From positions 1-7,202 of the forward strand of contig JAFOGE010000197.1 of assembly GCA_017386965.1 (NCBI GenBank): DNA of 7,202 nt, written 5' to 3'. The position numbers and the translations under genes were made by a program. The notes beneath the pieces are model-generated. The model was not told the origin of the DNA, ran no database searches, and worked only from the letters and a program-made list of their open reading frames with translations. Shown piece by piece: positions 1-5,680 of this stretch; within the stretch, counting starts at the first letter, position 1, and the number at the start of each line of letters is the position of its first letter. The stretch comes from Clostridia bacterium. Its GTDB lineage: Bacteria; Bacillota; Clostridia; Oscillospirales; CAG-272.

Positions 1-60
1 ACCGTTGCCCAGATGGTTCAGCTCCTCGATCCGCAGGCGTATGATCTCATTCTTCTGCAT
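1..60 (-). CDS. rlmD: RlmD/TrmA-family RNA (uracil-C5)-methyltransferase, N-terminal fragment
   Basis: Only the first 20 codons are present; the gene runs off the left edge. They read MQKNEIIRLRI then EELNHLGNG, the typical opening of the N-terminal TRAM (OB-fold RNA-binding) domain of RumA/RlmD/RlmCD enzymes, which methylate C5 of a uracil in 23S rRNA using S-adenosylmethionine. The ATG directly abuts the TGA of the upstream phosphatase gene (sequence TGAATG, no spacer), and an AAGGAG lies 12 bases upstream inside that gene's 3' end, so translational coupling is likely. The catalytic domain is not visible, so the exact uracil target and the family member (RlmD, RlmCD or TrmA-like) cannot be fixed. 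The call rests on 20 residues plus the layout. Confidence 0.55.
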   Translation of the reverse strand, partial: MQKNEIIRLRIEELNHLGNG

Positions 61-732
61 TCAGGCGTAATACTCCTTGCCCGTTTCCAGACACAGGCAT
101 CCAAGACGTCCGCCGTTGGCGACGCCGCAATCCAGGAAGATACTTCCCTCTCCGTATTCAATTTTTCCGCTTGGCGTGGGCGTATGTCCCACCACTACGG
201 TAGCATCCTCCATCAGGCGGACGGCAGGATCGAGCGGCTCGGAGAAGAAGTCCTCGGGCAGATAGTCCTCAAGATCCGCATCGGGATCGTAATCCGCAAT
301 GCCGGCATGCAGCAGAACGTATCGCTTTCCCTTGACCTCGGCCTCCTCAAAGAGGGTCAGCTCCTCGAGATACTCCAGAACGCCCTCGCGCTGATCCTCG
401 TCCAGTGTGCGGAAGGCATCCAGCGTTGCCTGACCGCCCTCCTGCACCCATTGCGTCATTTCCGCAATATACTCCGCATCGGGCGTCGCTCCACTCTTGA
501 GCATGCGGTCAAAGCCCTTGAGCATCCGCGCAGCGAGAAAATCATGCTCGCCTGCGATGGAATAGACGTTCAGACGGATGCTCAGATCCGCGATCAGCTC
601 CATGGATTCCTCGCCGTAATCAACGAGATCTCCCAGTACGTAGAGCAGATCCTGCTCCCCAAAGGAAATCTCGGCCAGCAGATCCTTGAATTTCTGATAG
701 TTTCCGTGAATATTTGCGATAACGTATGTCAT
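61..732 (-). CDS. Calcineurin-like metallophosphoesterase (PPP-type) with altered metal-ligand motifs
   Basis: A 223-residue protein, normal in length for small bacterial Ser/Thr-phosphatase or ApaH-like enzymes, presumably cytosolic (no signal peptide). The fold motifs appear in order: IANIHGNY (residues 5-12), GDLVDYGEE (34-42), AGEHD (60-64), LLHAG (140-144) and VGHTPT (181-186). These correspond to the family blocks DxHG, GDxxDRG, GNH(D/E), HAG and GHT. The histidines (9, 63, 142, 183) and Asp35 are kept. The first aspartate is Asn7, the motif-3 asparagine is Glu62, and the phosphate-binding arginine of DRG is Tyr39, so activity or metal preference may differ. The start is supported by AAAAGGAG eight bases upstream. 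It sits 39 bp after the nif3-type gene and abuts the rlmD-like start, so it is probably part of a trmK-nif3-phosphatase-rlmD operon. Substrate unknown. Confidence 0.85.
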   Translation of the reverse strand: MTYVIANIHGNYQKFKDLLAEISFGEQDLLYVLGDLVDYGEESMELIADLSIRLNVYSIAGEHDFLAARMLKGFDRMLKSGATPDAEYIAEMTQWVQEGGQATLDAFRTLDEDQREGVLEYLEELTLFEEAEVKGKRYVLLHAGIADYDPDADLEDYLPEDFFSEPLDPAVRLMEDATVVVGHTPTPSGKIEYGEGSIFLDCGVANGGRLGCLCLETGKEYYA

Positions 733-771
733 TCTGTTTTCTCCTTTTGGCTTTTCCAGAGTACGTAACGG

Positions 772-1539
772 TCAAAGAAACGCAACCGTGTTGCTATTCG
801 TTGTGATTGCCTCGATGGTGGGATCTGCTTCCCTTACCAGCTCGCAAAGGCGTTTGCAAACGGGATCCTCGGTGTAAAAATGCCCTGCGGCGACGAGATT
901 CAGTCCCTTCTCGGGCGCATCCATAAGAACGTCGTGCTTCAGCTCTCCACTCAGGTAGGTATCCGCACCTGCCCTACGGGCCGCCTCGACATCCCCCGAG
1001 CCGCTGCCTCCCAGCACCGCCACACGGCTCACCAAGCGCCCTGCATCTACAGTCTGCACGCATTCCGCGCCCGTTGCGCGCTTGACCAGCGCGGCAAAAT
1101 CGGGGAGCGACACGGGAGTAGAGAGCGTGCCGATACGCCCGATCGCCTCGCCCTCCGGGCCGAAGGGGATCACCTCGGTCAGTCCAAGCGCCTGCGTCAG
1201 AATATCGTTTACGCCTCCCTCGACCGCGTCAAGACGGGTATGGAAGCTCATCACCGAAACTCCTGCGCAGAGCAGACGGATGACCTTTTTCGCTACGGGA
1301 TCTGCGGGATCCAGCGCGCGAAGCGGACGGAAGATCAGGGGATGGTGCGAAAGGATCACGTCGTATCCCTCGCGGATCGCCTTCTCTGCCACCGCCGCCG
1401 TGACGTCCAGGGCCACCAGCACCCGACGGACGGGGGCATTTTCGTTCGGACAGCACATCAATCCGTCGTTGTCCCAATCGCAGGAAAGGGCGGACGGAAT
1501 CTTACGATTCAAAAACGCATACAGCTCGCGTACAGTCAT
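772..1539 (-). CDS. nif3: Nif3-like dinuclear metal-center hexameric protein (YqfO/YbgI family)
   Basis: 255 residues. Family signatures are visible: SHHPLIF (64-70), SFHTRLDAVEGGVND (98-112) with the H-x-x-x-D pair, GSGSGDVEAARRAGADTYLSGELKHD (178-203), and the C-terminal GHFYTE (219-224). His65, His66, Asp104, His220 and Glu224 are the expected ligands of the two-metal centre in the central cavity of this hexameric toroid. It is the short form, like E. coli YbgI, without the roughly 110-residue insert of B. subtilis YqfO. The biochemical role of the family is unsettled (GTP cyclohydrolase I type 2 is a common but doubtful label). The ATG overlaps the trmK stop by four bases (ATGA), and GGAG lies eight bases upstream. 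The trmK-nif3 pairing is conserved in Firmicutes. Confidence 0.93.
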   Translation of the reverse strand: MTVRELYAFLNRKIPSALSCDWDNDGLMCCPNENAPVRRVLVALDVTAAVAEKAIREGYDVILSHHPLIFRPLRALDPADPVAKKVIRLLCAGVSVMSFHTRLDAVEGGVNDILTQALGLTEVIPFGPEGEAIGRIGTLSTPVSLPDFAALVKRATGAECVQTVDAGRLVSRVAVLGGSGSGDVEAARRAGADTYLSGELKHDVLMDAPEKGLNLVAAGHFYTEDPVCKRLCELVREADPTIEAITTNSNTVAFL

Positions 1540-2231
1540 ACCGATTTCTCCAATCTCTCTTTTAAGAATTGCACTTCCCGACGTTCCTTCTCTCCGTCTG
1601 CATCGGAGGACTGGCTCTTCCCCCGCAGGATTCGCTCCCGTACCGCAATCTCATGCTCCAAAAAAGCGCGCACGAGCTCCGACGGCACATCCGAATCCCA
1701 GCGTCCCAAGAGGCATTCCTCCTCGGAAGGAGCGGCAGGGGAACCGTTCCATCTTGCATGGATGGTTTGATAATATTTTCGGCCCTCCCTCGTTAATCGC
1801 TCTCCATCAATCGAGAAGCCCTGCGAAAGAAGCCATCCGCGCAGTACGGATGCACGCGACATCGGCTGCAAAACCAGACCGATCCTCCCGTTGCGGACCC
1901 AAGGGGCCTCCGAAAGAATGCGAAGGATCAGCTCTCCCCCCATTCCAAAAATGAGAATGTCATCCGGTGCAAAGGGCTCTACGCCGTGCAATCCGTCGGT
2001 ACGCAGTGTCTGAATTCGTTCCTCCAGTCCCGCCGCACGAATGTTGATACGTGCGCTCTCAATAGGCCCTTCGTTGATGTCGCAGGCAAGCGCCTCAAGG
2101 GAGATGCCCTGCTGCACGAGATAAATGGGCAGATAGGCGTGATCCGTTCCGATATCGGCAACACGGCCGCCCTTCTTCAAATATGGAATCGCGCTGCAAA
2201 GCCGCGCGTCAAGCAAGCAGGGTTCCTGCAC
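1536..2231 (-). CDS. trmK: tRNA (adenine(22)-N1)-methyltransferase TrmK
   Basis: A Rossmann-fold SAM methyltransferase that makes m1A22 in tRNA (B. subtilis TrmK/YqfN). Visible blocks, numbered from the GTG start: RVADIGTDHAYLP (23-35, SAM motif I), ALACDIN with acidic Asp51 (47-53), the strand-4 FGMGGELI (95-102, the TrmK GMGG motif), VLQPM and GRKYYQT. The C-terminal third is helical and charged, matching the family's coiled-coil domain. Start choice: the open frame extends to a TTG at 2237, but AAGGAGG at 2240-2246 lies only two bases from it and an optimal eight bases from the GTG at 2229-2231, giving 231 residues beginning MQEPCLLD. The stop overlaps the downstream nif3-type start by four bases, indicating coupling. 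No convincing promoter is seen just upstream; leakage from the DUF1858 promoter may feed it. Confidence 0.9.
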   Translation of the reverse strand: MQEPCLLDARLCSAIPYLKKGGRVADIGTDHAYLPIYLVQQGISLEALACDINEGPIESARINIRAAGLEERIQTLRTDGLHGVEPFAPDDILIFGMGGELILRILSEAPWVRNGRIGLVLQPMSRASVLRGWLLSQGFSIDGERLTREGRKYYQTIHARWNGSPAAPSEEECLLGRWDSDVPSELVRAFLEHEIAVRERILRGKSQSSDADGEKERREVQFLKERLEKSV

Positions 2232-2239
2232 GGTCAAGA

Positions 2240-2246
2240 CCTCCTT
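2240..2246 (-). promoter_or_regulatory. Ribosome binding site deciding the trmK start
   Basis: AAGGAGG on the minus strand. It is two bases from the TTG at 2235-2237 (too close) and eight from the GTG at 2229-2231 (optimal), so the GTG is preferred. Confidence 0.75.
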
Positions 2247-2308
2247 CCCATGTCCCTTGACAGAAAAGCCCGGGGCAAGGCCAAATCATACTACGGTCAT
2301 ACAGAAGC

Positions 2309-2349
2309 AATACCGCACAATTTCGTATCAACTTCCATTGTGCGGTATT
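2309..2349 (-). terminator. Perfect 13-bp inverted repeat after the DUF1858 gene, probable terminator
   Basis: AATACCGCACAAT (2309-2321) and ATTGTGCGGTATT (2337-2349) are exact reverse complements around a 15-base loop, starting five bases past the DUF1858 stop codon. Position and stem suit an intrinsic terminator for that gene. After the stem the minus strand reads GCTTCTG rather than a clean T-run, so termination may be leaky and could let transcription continue into trmK. The remaining 2250-2308 interval holds no gene or convincing promoter. Confidence 0.6.
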
Positions 2350-2354
2350 TGGGA

Positions 2355-2561
2355 TTATTTGTTCTTGGAGGCGAGGAAACGGTTGATCTCGTCTACCAAT
2401 GCATCGGCGTTGGTACCGTGAACGGCACAGGCGTCCTCGATTGCTTCACCGCGGGATGCGGGGCAGCCAAGGCAATGCATTCCGATTGCAAAAAAGAACT
2501 GCGCAGTTTCAGGCTCGTAGTCCAAAATGTCGCCGATAATGGATTTCTTTGTAATGACCAT
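2355..2561 (-). CDS. DUF1858 domain-containing small CxxC protein
   Basis: A 68-residue cytosolic protein, essentially one DUF1858 domain. The N-terminal ITKKSIIGDILDYEPETAQFF is the helical DUF1858 opening, followed by GMHCLGCPASRGEAIEDACAVHG with a CxxC pair (Cys31, Cys34) and a third cysteine (Cys45). DUF1858 also occurs fused to hybrid-cluster-type or disulfide-oxidoreductase annotated proteins in anaerobes; a redox or metal role is inferred from the cysteines, and no function is established. AAAGGAAG sits 7 bases before the ATG. The gene is monocistronic in appearance, with an exact-consensus promoter upstream and a hairpin directly behind the stop, implying strong expression. A shifted overlapping frame (2393-2599) is a shadow. 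Confidence 0.85.
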   Translation of the reverse strand: MVITKKSIIGDILDYEPETAQFFFAIGMHCLGCPASRGEAIEDACAVHGTNADALVDEINRFLASKNK

Positions 2562-2590
2562 AGCGGAATCTTCCTTTCTGTGATGCTTTC

Positions 2591-2607
2591 CAACCGCAAA
2601 GCGGTTG
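2591..2607 (-). promoter_or_regulatory. 5'-UTR hairpin of the DUF1858 mRNA
   Basis: CAACCGC (2591-2597) and GCGGTTG (2601-2607) form a perfect 7-bp stem with a 3-base loop. It lies only a few bases after the predicted start of the DUF1858 transcript (around 2610) and well ahead of its ribosome binding site. That position suits a 5'-end stabilising hairpin; no anti-SD alternative pairing is obvious. Confidence 0.5.
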
Positions 2608-2616
2608 CTTTCTTAC

Positions 2617-2645
2617 ATTATACCCCAAAAAAGAGTATCTGTCAA
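2617..2645 (-). promoter_or_regulatory. Sigma-A promoter for the DUF1858 gene (exact consensus)
   Basis: On the minus strand TTGACA (2640-2645) and TATAAT (2617-2622) are both perfect and separated by 17 bp. Predicted transcription start is near 2610, giving a leader of about 48 bases that contains a 7-bp hairpin and the ribosome binding site. Confidence 0.9.
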
Positions 2646-2709
2646 TCACTCTCCCCAAAAATCTCTTGCAAAAAGCGCAAAAAAGGGCTGTTCGGGGCAT
2701 GGGCGATGC

Positions 2710-2738
2710 TTGACAAGCCACGGGGAATCTGCTATAAT
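2710..2738 (+). promoter_or_regulatory. Sigma-A promoter for holB (exact consensus)
   Basis: TTGACA (2710-2715) and TATAAT (2733-2738), both perfect, with a 17-bp spacer. Predicted start near 2745, so the leader to the holB ATG is about 35 bases. The -35 box is 64 bp from that of the divergent DUF1858 promoter, and no clear operator palindrome lies between them. Confidence 0.9.
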
Positions 2739-2766
2739 AAAGAATGGTTAGGATTGCTTGCGACGG

Positions 2767-2773
2767 AAGGAGG
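2767..2773 (+). promoter_or_regulatory. Ribosome binding site deciding the holB start
   Basis: AAGGAGG six bases before the ATG at 2780. The in-frame upstream candidate at 2744 would fall at the predicted transcription start and has no binding site, so the protein starts MRTAFSDVVG, matching the family's usual opening. Confidence 0.8.
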
Positions 2774-2779
2774 ATCGCC

Positions 2780-3823
2780 ATGAGAACTGCTTTTTCCGAC
2801 GTAGTCGGAAACGAAAGGCTTCGCGCCCGTCTGTACGCGGATCTGAGGGATCGCGCCCTCGCACACGCCTATATTCTGGAAGGCGCTCCGGGAAGCGGAA
2901 AGCACCTTCTCGCATCGCGGATCGCTATGGCTCTCTCCTGCGAGAACAGCCATTCCGATGCGCATCCCCTCCCCTGCCTGCAATGCCCCTCCTGCCGTAA
3001 GATCGCATCCGGAAATTCCCCGGATGTCATCTACGTCAAGCGTGACGAAAAGCACGCAACTCTGGGAGTTGAGGTCATCCGCGAGCTGAGAAGGGACGTT
3101 TATATCGCCCCGAACGATCTTCAGATCAAGACCTATGTGATCGAAGAAGCCCACCTGATGACAGAGGCGGCACAGAACGCCTTTCTCCTGACGCTGGAGG
3201 AGCCTCCCGCCTACGTTTTCTTTCTTCTGCTCTGTGAGAGCAGCTCGAAATTGCTGGAAACCGTAAAAAGCCGCGCGCCGATCCTGCGAACCGAGCAGAT
3301 CCCGCCGGAGGAAATTGCCGCCTTCCTTTCCAAGACCTGCCCCGAGGCGGCGCTCCTGATGCGTCAGGAGCCGGGGGAATTCGCCGAGCTTGTCAAGGCA
3401 TCCCAAGGAAGCATCGGAACCGCACTCCGGCTGCTGGATCCAAAGCTTCGCGCGCCCCTGCTGGCCCGTCGGAATATGGCAAGAGAATTTGCAACGCTCT
3501 GCACCTCTCGCAAAAATACCGCGGCAACCATGCGCTTTCTCAATGCGCTTCCCCAGAAAAGGGAGAAGCGAGAGGAGCTGTCCCTTCTGTTTGACAGCTT
3601 TCTCCTCTGCCTTCGCGATCTCCTGCTCTGCAAGCAGACCGATGAGGCTCCCCTTTGCTTTTTCGCGGATCGGGAGGAGGCATTCTCTCTCTCCTACCGC
3701 TTTACCACTCCGGAGCTGCTCGCTCTTTGCGAATGCATCTCCGACGCGCAGGAGCAGCTGCGTGCGAATGCCAACATTCGCCTTCTGCTGACCTCCTTCG
3801 CCGCTCGATGCAATCTTCTCTGA
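2780..3823 (+). CDS. holB: DNA polymerase III subunit delta' (clamp loader)
   Basis: 347 residues; an AAA+ clamp-loader subunit that works with DnaX and delta to load the beta clamp at primed DNA. Visible elements: the opening FSDVVGNERLRARL (5-18), a P-loop-like GAPGSGKH (35-42), a four-cysteine zinc module (Cys54, 66, 69, 72), the Walker-B-like TYVIEEAHLMTEAAQNA (118-134), LTLEEPP (137-143) and a sensor/finger position KSRA (163-166). The P-loop ends GKH rather than GKT/S and the usual SRC is SRA, in line with delta' often being a non-hydrolysing subunit. The C-terminal half is a poorly conserved helical collar. It leads a plus-strand cluster with ricT and yabB, as in the B. subtilis holB-yaaT-yabA-yabB region, and is driven by a perfect promoter. 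Confidence 0.92.
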   Translation: MRTAFSDVVGNERLRARLYADLRDRALAHAYILEGAPGSGKHLLASRIAMALSCENSHSDAHPLPCLQCPSCRKIASGNSPDVIYVKRDEKHATLGVEVIRELRRDVYIAPNDLQIKTYVIEEAHLMTEAAQNAFLLTLEEPPAYVFFLLLCESSSKLLETVKSRAPILRTEQIPPEEIAAFLSKTCPEAALLMRQEPGEFAELVKASQGSIGTALRLLDPKLRAPLLARRNMAREFATLCTSRKNTAATMRFLNALPQKREKREELSLLFDSFLLCLRDLLLCKQTDEAPLCFFADREEAFSLSYRFTTPELLALCECISDAQEQLRANANIRLLLTSFAARCNLL

Positions 3824-3867
3824 CGGCACCGCGCAAAACCACACAGAAAGGATCCAAAGAACAAGAC

Positions 3868-5382
3868 ATGGACGATCAGAACACCAAAGCAGTCAACCAC
3901 GCTGCAGATGCTTCCGGCAGCAAGCCCGCCTCCGGCGGTGGCGAGCATCGAGGCCGCAGACATCACCATAGAGGCAAAAAGCATCACCGTCCCGAGGGAG
4001 CAAGCTCTGCACAGGGCAAGCCGGAGCAGAGCCACGCCGAGCATGCAGCTCCGAAGGAAGGACAAAAGCCGCAAAAGCCGGACGGACAGAAAAAGCAAAA
4101 GCAGGAGCATCGGCAAAAGCCGCAAGGGTCCGGCGCGCAGGGACAGCATCCCGCAACCGAGCGGGACGGCTCTGCAAAGCAAGGCGGCCGCAACCGAAAT
4201 CGCGGACGCGGAGGAAATCGAGGAAACCGTCCCTCGGGAGAAAAGCGCCCCTACGATCCTTACGAGGAGCCCGTAGCAGAGGAGCTATCCCTCGCGGAGC
4301 TGCGCGCACGCATCGTTCTGCAATCCGGAGGCACCGATACCGATTCTATGCACGCAGAAGTCCAAACGGAAGGCAGTACATCTGCCGAGGCAGCCACCTT
4401 CGAGGACGGCCCTGTTCCGATTCCCTCCTCTCTCTTGGAAACCGAGCCCGCAAAGGAAAGCGAGCCCGTGGAAAAGATCGAGATCATCGGCGTTCGTTTT
4501 CGTTCCTCCGGCAAAATGTATTACTTCGATCCCAAGGGCATCCGAGCCAAGAAGGGCGATTGCGCCATCGTAGAAACCGCGCGTGGCCCCGAATTCGGCG
4601 ACGTTTGTCTTGGGAACTCCATGGTGCGTAAGCAGGAGATCGTGGCGCAGCTGCGTCCCCTGATCCGCCTTGCCACCGAAGAGGACATCGCCCACAATCA
4701 AGAGAACTGCAAGAAGGAAAAGGAAGCCCTCTCCATCTGTCAGCAAAAAATCCTCGCACACAAGCTGGAGATGAAGCTGATCGATGCGCAGTACGCCTTT
4801 GACAACTCCAAGCTCCTCTTCTACTTCTCTGCCGAGGGGCGCGTGGATTTCCGCGAGCTGGTCAAGGATCTGGCCTCCGTATTCCGCACGCGCATTGAGC
4901 TTCGCCAGATCGGCATCCGCGACGAGGCAAAGCTGCTCGGCGGTATCGGTGCCTGCGGACGTCCCCTCTGCTGCTCTACCTTCCTCCCTGATTTTGCACA
5001 GGTTTCCATTAAAATGGCAAAGGAGCAGAACCTTTCTCTCAACTCCTCCAAGATCTCGGGAGTATGCGGACGTCTGATGTGCTGCTTGCGATATGAATCC
5101 GAAACCTACACCGAGGAGATCCGCCGTACGCCTCCCCACGATGCAACCGTCAAGACCGAGGATGGAATCGGACGCGTGATCAGCTCCAATCCTCTGGCAG
5201 GTACGATCCGCGTGCTGCTCCGGGATGATCCGGACGCACCGCCCAAGCAGTATCACCGCGACCAGGTCACCGTTCTGGAAAAGGAAAGGCGCAAGCCCCA
5301 GGAGAGGAAAAACGAGGGCGCTGAGAAGAGTGAAGGAAAAGCTCCTGCCGAGAGAAACGAAACCGAGGCAGACGCGGAATAG
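3868..5382 (+). CDS. ricT: PSP1-domain Fe-S protein RicT (YaaT) with long basic N-terminal extension
   Basis: 504 residues, against under 300 for B. subtilis RicT, which with RicA and RicF forms an Fe-S complex promoting RNase Y-dependent mRNA maturation and affecting sporulation and biofilm. The conserved PSP1 core is about residues 203-470: IIGVRFRSSGKMYYFDP (206-222), IGIRDEAKLLGGIGACG, then two CGRxxCC motifs, CGRPLCC (363-369) and CGRLMCC (400-406), the probable cluster cysteines. Residues 1-200 are low complexity: a His/Arg/Lys patch (28-41), a Lys/Gln/Pro stretch (62-86), an RG-rich stretch (108-121), then an acidic linker. The tail from 470 is charged. The start follows family-independent logic: ATG 3868 has only AAAGGA at 15-base spacing; an in-frame ATG at 3808 overlapping holB has no binding site. 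Linkage to holB and yabB supports identity. Confidence 0.92.
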   Translation: MDDQNTKAVNHAADASGSKPASGGGEHRGRRHHHRGKKHHRPEGASSAQGKPEQSHAEHAAPKEGQKPQKPDGQKKQKQEHRQKPQGSGAQGQHPATERDGSAKQGGRNRNRGRGGNRGNRPSGEKRPYDPYEEPVAEELSLAELRARIVLQSGGTDTDSMHAEVQTEGSTSAEAATFEDGPVPIPSSLLETEPAKESEPVEKIEIIGVRFRSSGKMYYFDPKGIRAKKGDCAIVETARGPEFGDVCLGNSMVRKQEIVAQLRPLIRLATEEDIAHNQENCKKEKEALSICQQKILAHKLEMKLIDAQYAFDNSKLLFYFSAEGRVDFRELVKDLASVFRTRIELRQIGIRDEAKLLGGIGACGRPLCCSTFLPDFAQVSIKMAKEQNLSLNSSKISGVCGRLMCCLRYESETYTEEIRRTPPHDATVKTEDGIGRVISSNPLAGTIRVLLRDDPDAPPKQYHRDQVTVLEKERRKPQERKNEGAEKSEGKAPAERNETEADAE

Positions 5383-5403
5383 TCTTCCCTTCTTTGGTTT
5401 TTC

Positions 5404-5450
5404 AAAAAAATTGTAAAAAATCAAAAAAAACAGTTGCAAATTCAAAAAAA
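5404..5450 (+). promoter_or_regulatory. Phased A-tracts / UP-element-like DNA upstream of the ferredoxin promoter
   Basis: Runs of 6-8 adenines at 5404-5410, 5415-5420, 5423-5430 and 5444-5450, with a short AAA at 5438-5440, are centred at roughly helical spacing. The first three cover about -64 to -38 relative to the predicted start, where an alpha-CTD-binding UP element or curved DNA would enhance transcription. The interval 5383-5495 contains no gene. Confidence 0.55.
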
Positions 5451-5461
5451 TGTGTTACAAT
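5434..5461 (+). promoter_or_regulatory. Promoter of the ferredoxin gene
   Basis: TTGCAA (5434-5439) and TACAAT (5456-5461) with a 16-bp spacer, plus an extended -10 TG at 5453-5454. Predicted start near 5468, leader about 28 bases including AGGAGG at 5481-5486. Confidence 0.75.
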
Positions 5462-5495
5462 AGAAGTGTCAAATAAAAATAGGAGGTTTTGAATC

Positions 5496-5666
5496 ATGGC
5501 ATATAAGATTTCCGATGATTGCGTTGCTTGCGGTGCTTGTGCCGGCGAATGCCCGGTTGAAGCAATCTCCGAAGCAGATGGAAAGTACGTAATTGATGCA
5601 GACACCTGCATCGGTTGTGGCGCATGCGCAGATGCTTGCCCTGTTGGTGCTCCTCAGGAGGCATAA
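5496..5666 (+). CDS. 2[4Fe-4S] ferredoxin, clostridial type
   Basis: A 56-residue cytosolic low-potential electron carrier. It begins MAYKISDDCVACGACAGECP and has two cluster motifs, CxxCxxCxxxCP at Cys9/12/15/19 and Cys38/41/44/48, each followed by a conserved proline and valine, with the internal two-fold repeat typical of clostridial ferredoxins. Length is exactly normal for the family. AGGAGG lies nine bases before the ATG. The gene forms a self-contained cassette, with its own A-tract-rich promoter and a strong terminator just past the stop, consistent with very high expression. It lies between ricT and yabB, where B. subtilis has yabA. Typical partners are pyruvate:ferredoxin oxidoreductase and hydrogenase; a link to the neighbouring Fe-S protein RicT is speculation. 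Confidence 0.96.
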   Translation: MAYKISDDCVACGACAGECPVEAISEADGKYVIDADTCIGCGACADACPVGAPQEA

Positions 5667-5680
5667 TACATGACCCGCAA

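Noticed and set aside
13..768. 251-codon plus-strand open frame opposite the phosphatase gene
   Set aside because: Antisense shadow: no ribosome binding site, no recognisable domain, and the minus strand encodes a protein with clear phosphoesterase motifs.
880..1954. Two long overlapping plus-strand open frames (880-1770 and 1082-1954) opposite nif3 and trmK
   Set aside because: Arginine/serine/proline-rich translations without domains, overlapping each other and two well-identified genes.
2257..2285. Plus-strand TTGACA at 2257-2262 as a promoter -35 box
   Set aside because: No -10-like hexamer at a suitable spacing and no plus-strand gene directly downstream.
2280..2325. TATGAT-like -10 on the minus strand as a trmK promoter
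   Set aside because: The only -35-like hexamer (TTGCTT) is 14 bp away, too close; kept only as a remote possibility.
2646..2709. Short repeated GCAAAAA motif and TTGC/GCAA arms as an operator between divergent promoters
   Set aside because: Arms of four bases in an A-rich stretch are expected by chance; no longer symmetry is visible.
2732..3844. 370-codon minus-strand frame opposite holB
   Set aside because: A mirror of holB caused by codon bias; it would span the holB promoter and has no start signals.
3808..3867. Alternative upstream ATG for ricT overlapping the holB end
   Set aside because: No ribosome binding site before it; the extra residues are not family-like. Not excluded, as the preferred ATG also has a poorly spaced site.
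4285..5445. 386-codon minus-strand frame opposite ricT
   Set aside because: Low-information translation whose start region falls in the ferredoxin upstream A-tracts; the plus strand has unmistakable PSP1 motifs.
5636..5667. TTGCCC ... CATAAT at the end of the ferredoxin gene as a yabB promoter
   Set aside because: Spacer of 20 bp is too long, and transcripts would meet the terminator.
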